A DNA stretch of 44,960 bases from PWND01 sp964601515 (GTDB lineage Bacteria > Bacteroidota > Bacteroidia > Bacteroidales > UBA7960), in NCBI GenBank assembly GCA_964601515.1, contig CAZRNU010000011.1:1-44960 (forward strand), given 5' to 3'. Made by a program: the position numbers and the translations under genes. Below, in pieces: positions 44,492-44,960 of this stretch (positions within the stretch are counted from its first letter, which is position 1; each line of letters opens with the position of its first letter). The notes under the pieces were generated by a model, which made no database searches, was not told the origin of the DNA, and saw only the letters and a list, made by a program, of their open reading frames with translations.

Positions 44492-44960
44492 ATGACTCCA
44501 CTTCCATTAAGAAAAATAGCCATACTAGGTTCTACAGGCTCTATTGGAAGACAGGCTCTTGAGGTTATAAAAAATAATCAGGATAAATTTGAGGTTGAAA
44601 TTCTTACCGCTCAGAATAATGTTGACCTTTTAATAAAACAAGCACAGGAGTTTAATCCAAATGTTGTTGTAATTGGGAATAAAGCTCATTACTTAAAGCT
44701 AAAAGAAAGCCTTAGTGGTACAGATACAAAAATTTTTGCGGGCGATGAATCACTTTGTGATGTTGTGCAATTTGAATCAATTGATCTTGTTCTAACTGCA
44801 ATGGTAGGCATTTCAGGACTAAAGCCAACATTAGCGGCTATCAAAGCAGGTAAGCATATTGCACTAGCCAACAAAGAAACTCTAGTTGTAGCAGGATGCC
44901 TTGTAACAAAAGCTGCTGCTGAAAACAGAGTTGTACTTTTGCCGGTAGATTCTGAGCACT
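44492..44960 (+). CDS. dxr: 1-deoxy-D-xylulose 5-phosphate reductoisomerase (partial)
   Basis: The first 156 codons of DXP reductoisomerase, cut by the right edge. The NADPH-binding GSTGSIGRQ lies at about residues 13-21, with LANKETLVVAG and the start of the catalytic region PVDSEH at the end. This enzyme makes methylerythritol phosphate in the non-mevalonate isoprenoid pathway. The start ATG lies 13 nt after the M23 stop, so the two may be co-transcribed. Confidence 0.97.
   Translation, partial: MTPLPLRKIAILGSTGSIGRQALEVIKNNQDKFEVEILTAQNNVDLLIKQAQEFNPNVVVIGNKAHYLKLKESLSGTDTKIFAGDESLCDVVQFESIDLVLTAMVGISGLKPTLAAIKAGKHIALANKETLVVAGCLVTKAAAENRVVLLPVDSEH

Overview
The window comes from a low-GC member of the Bacteroidota, probably an anaerobic or microaerophilic Bacteroidales/Marinilabiliales-type organism. 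The evidence is a SusC/SusD pair, several proteins with type IX secretion (T9SS) C-terminal domains, a PorW/SprE-type T9SS lipoprotein, an F-type ATP synthase cluster without the beta and epsilon genes, and Bacteroidota-type promoters (-33 TTG, -7 TAnnTTTG) in place of Shine-Dalgarno-rich leaders. No tRNA, rRNA, insertion sequence or CRISPR array was seen.

Region 1 (1-2000): the end of a probable T9SS cargo gene, two unknown lipoproteins read leftwards into a terminator, and a thiamine-binding MTH1187-type protein. Region 2 (2163-7889): a nitrosative-stress cluster. It holds an Rrf2 regulator with four clustered cysteines, an Hcp-associated iron-sulfur protein, hydroxylamine reductase Hcp, a BFD-type [2Fe-2S] protein, a cupin, a DUF438-hemerythrin-PAS protein and a DUF1858/DUF2249 protein. 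A near-perfect 23-bp palindrome lies just before hcp. Region 3 (8110-17421): a large Oar-like TonB-dependent receptor, a T9SS-type asparagine-rich surface protein, a membrane-anchored serine beta-lactamase-like hydrolase and a CBM9-like/DUF5916 outer-membrane protein.

Region 4 (17481-29019) is the most interesting. A leftward operon encodes SusC, SusD, a PKD/choice-of-anchor-J lipoprotein, a cyanophycinase lipoprotein with the full CphB-type catalytic and arginine pocket pattern, and a YfcC-type transporter. It converges on a rightward gene for a secreted multidomain S51 (cyanophycinase-family) peptidase with InlB-type repeats, adhesin modules, a dockerin and a T9SS tail. I infer a SusCD-based locus for using cyanophycin or a similar Asp/Arg polymer. 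The secreted gene carries an in-frame TAG. A PAS-GAF-PAS histidine kinase and a single-domain response regulator are divergent to susC.

Region 5 (31706-44960): a T9SS beta-helix protein, a prolyl-tRNA editing (ProX/YbaK-like) gene broken by an in-frame TGA, ferritin, the ATP synthase genes atpB-E-F-H-A-G, a small membrane protein, a bactofilin, PorW/SprE, an M23 peptidase and the start of dxr. Several intergenic spaces carry short degenerate tandem or palindromic repeats.
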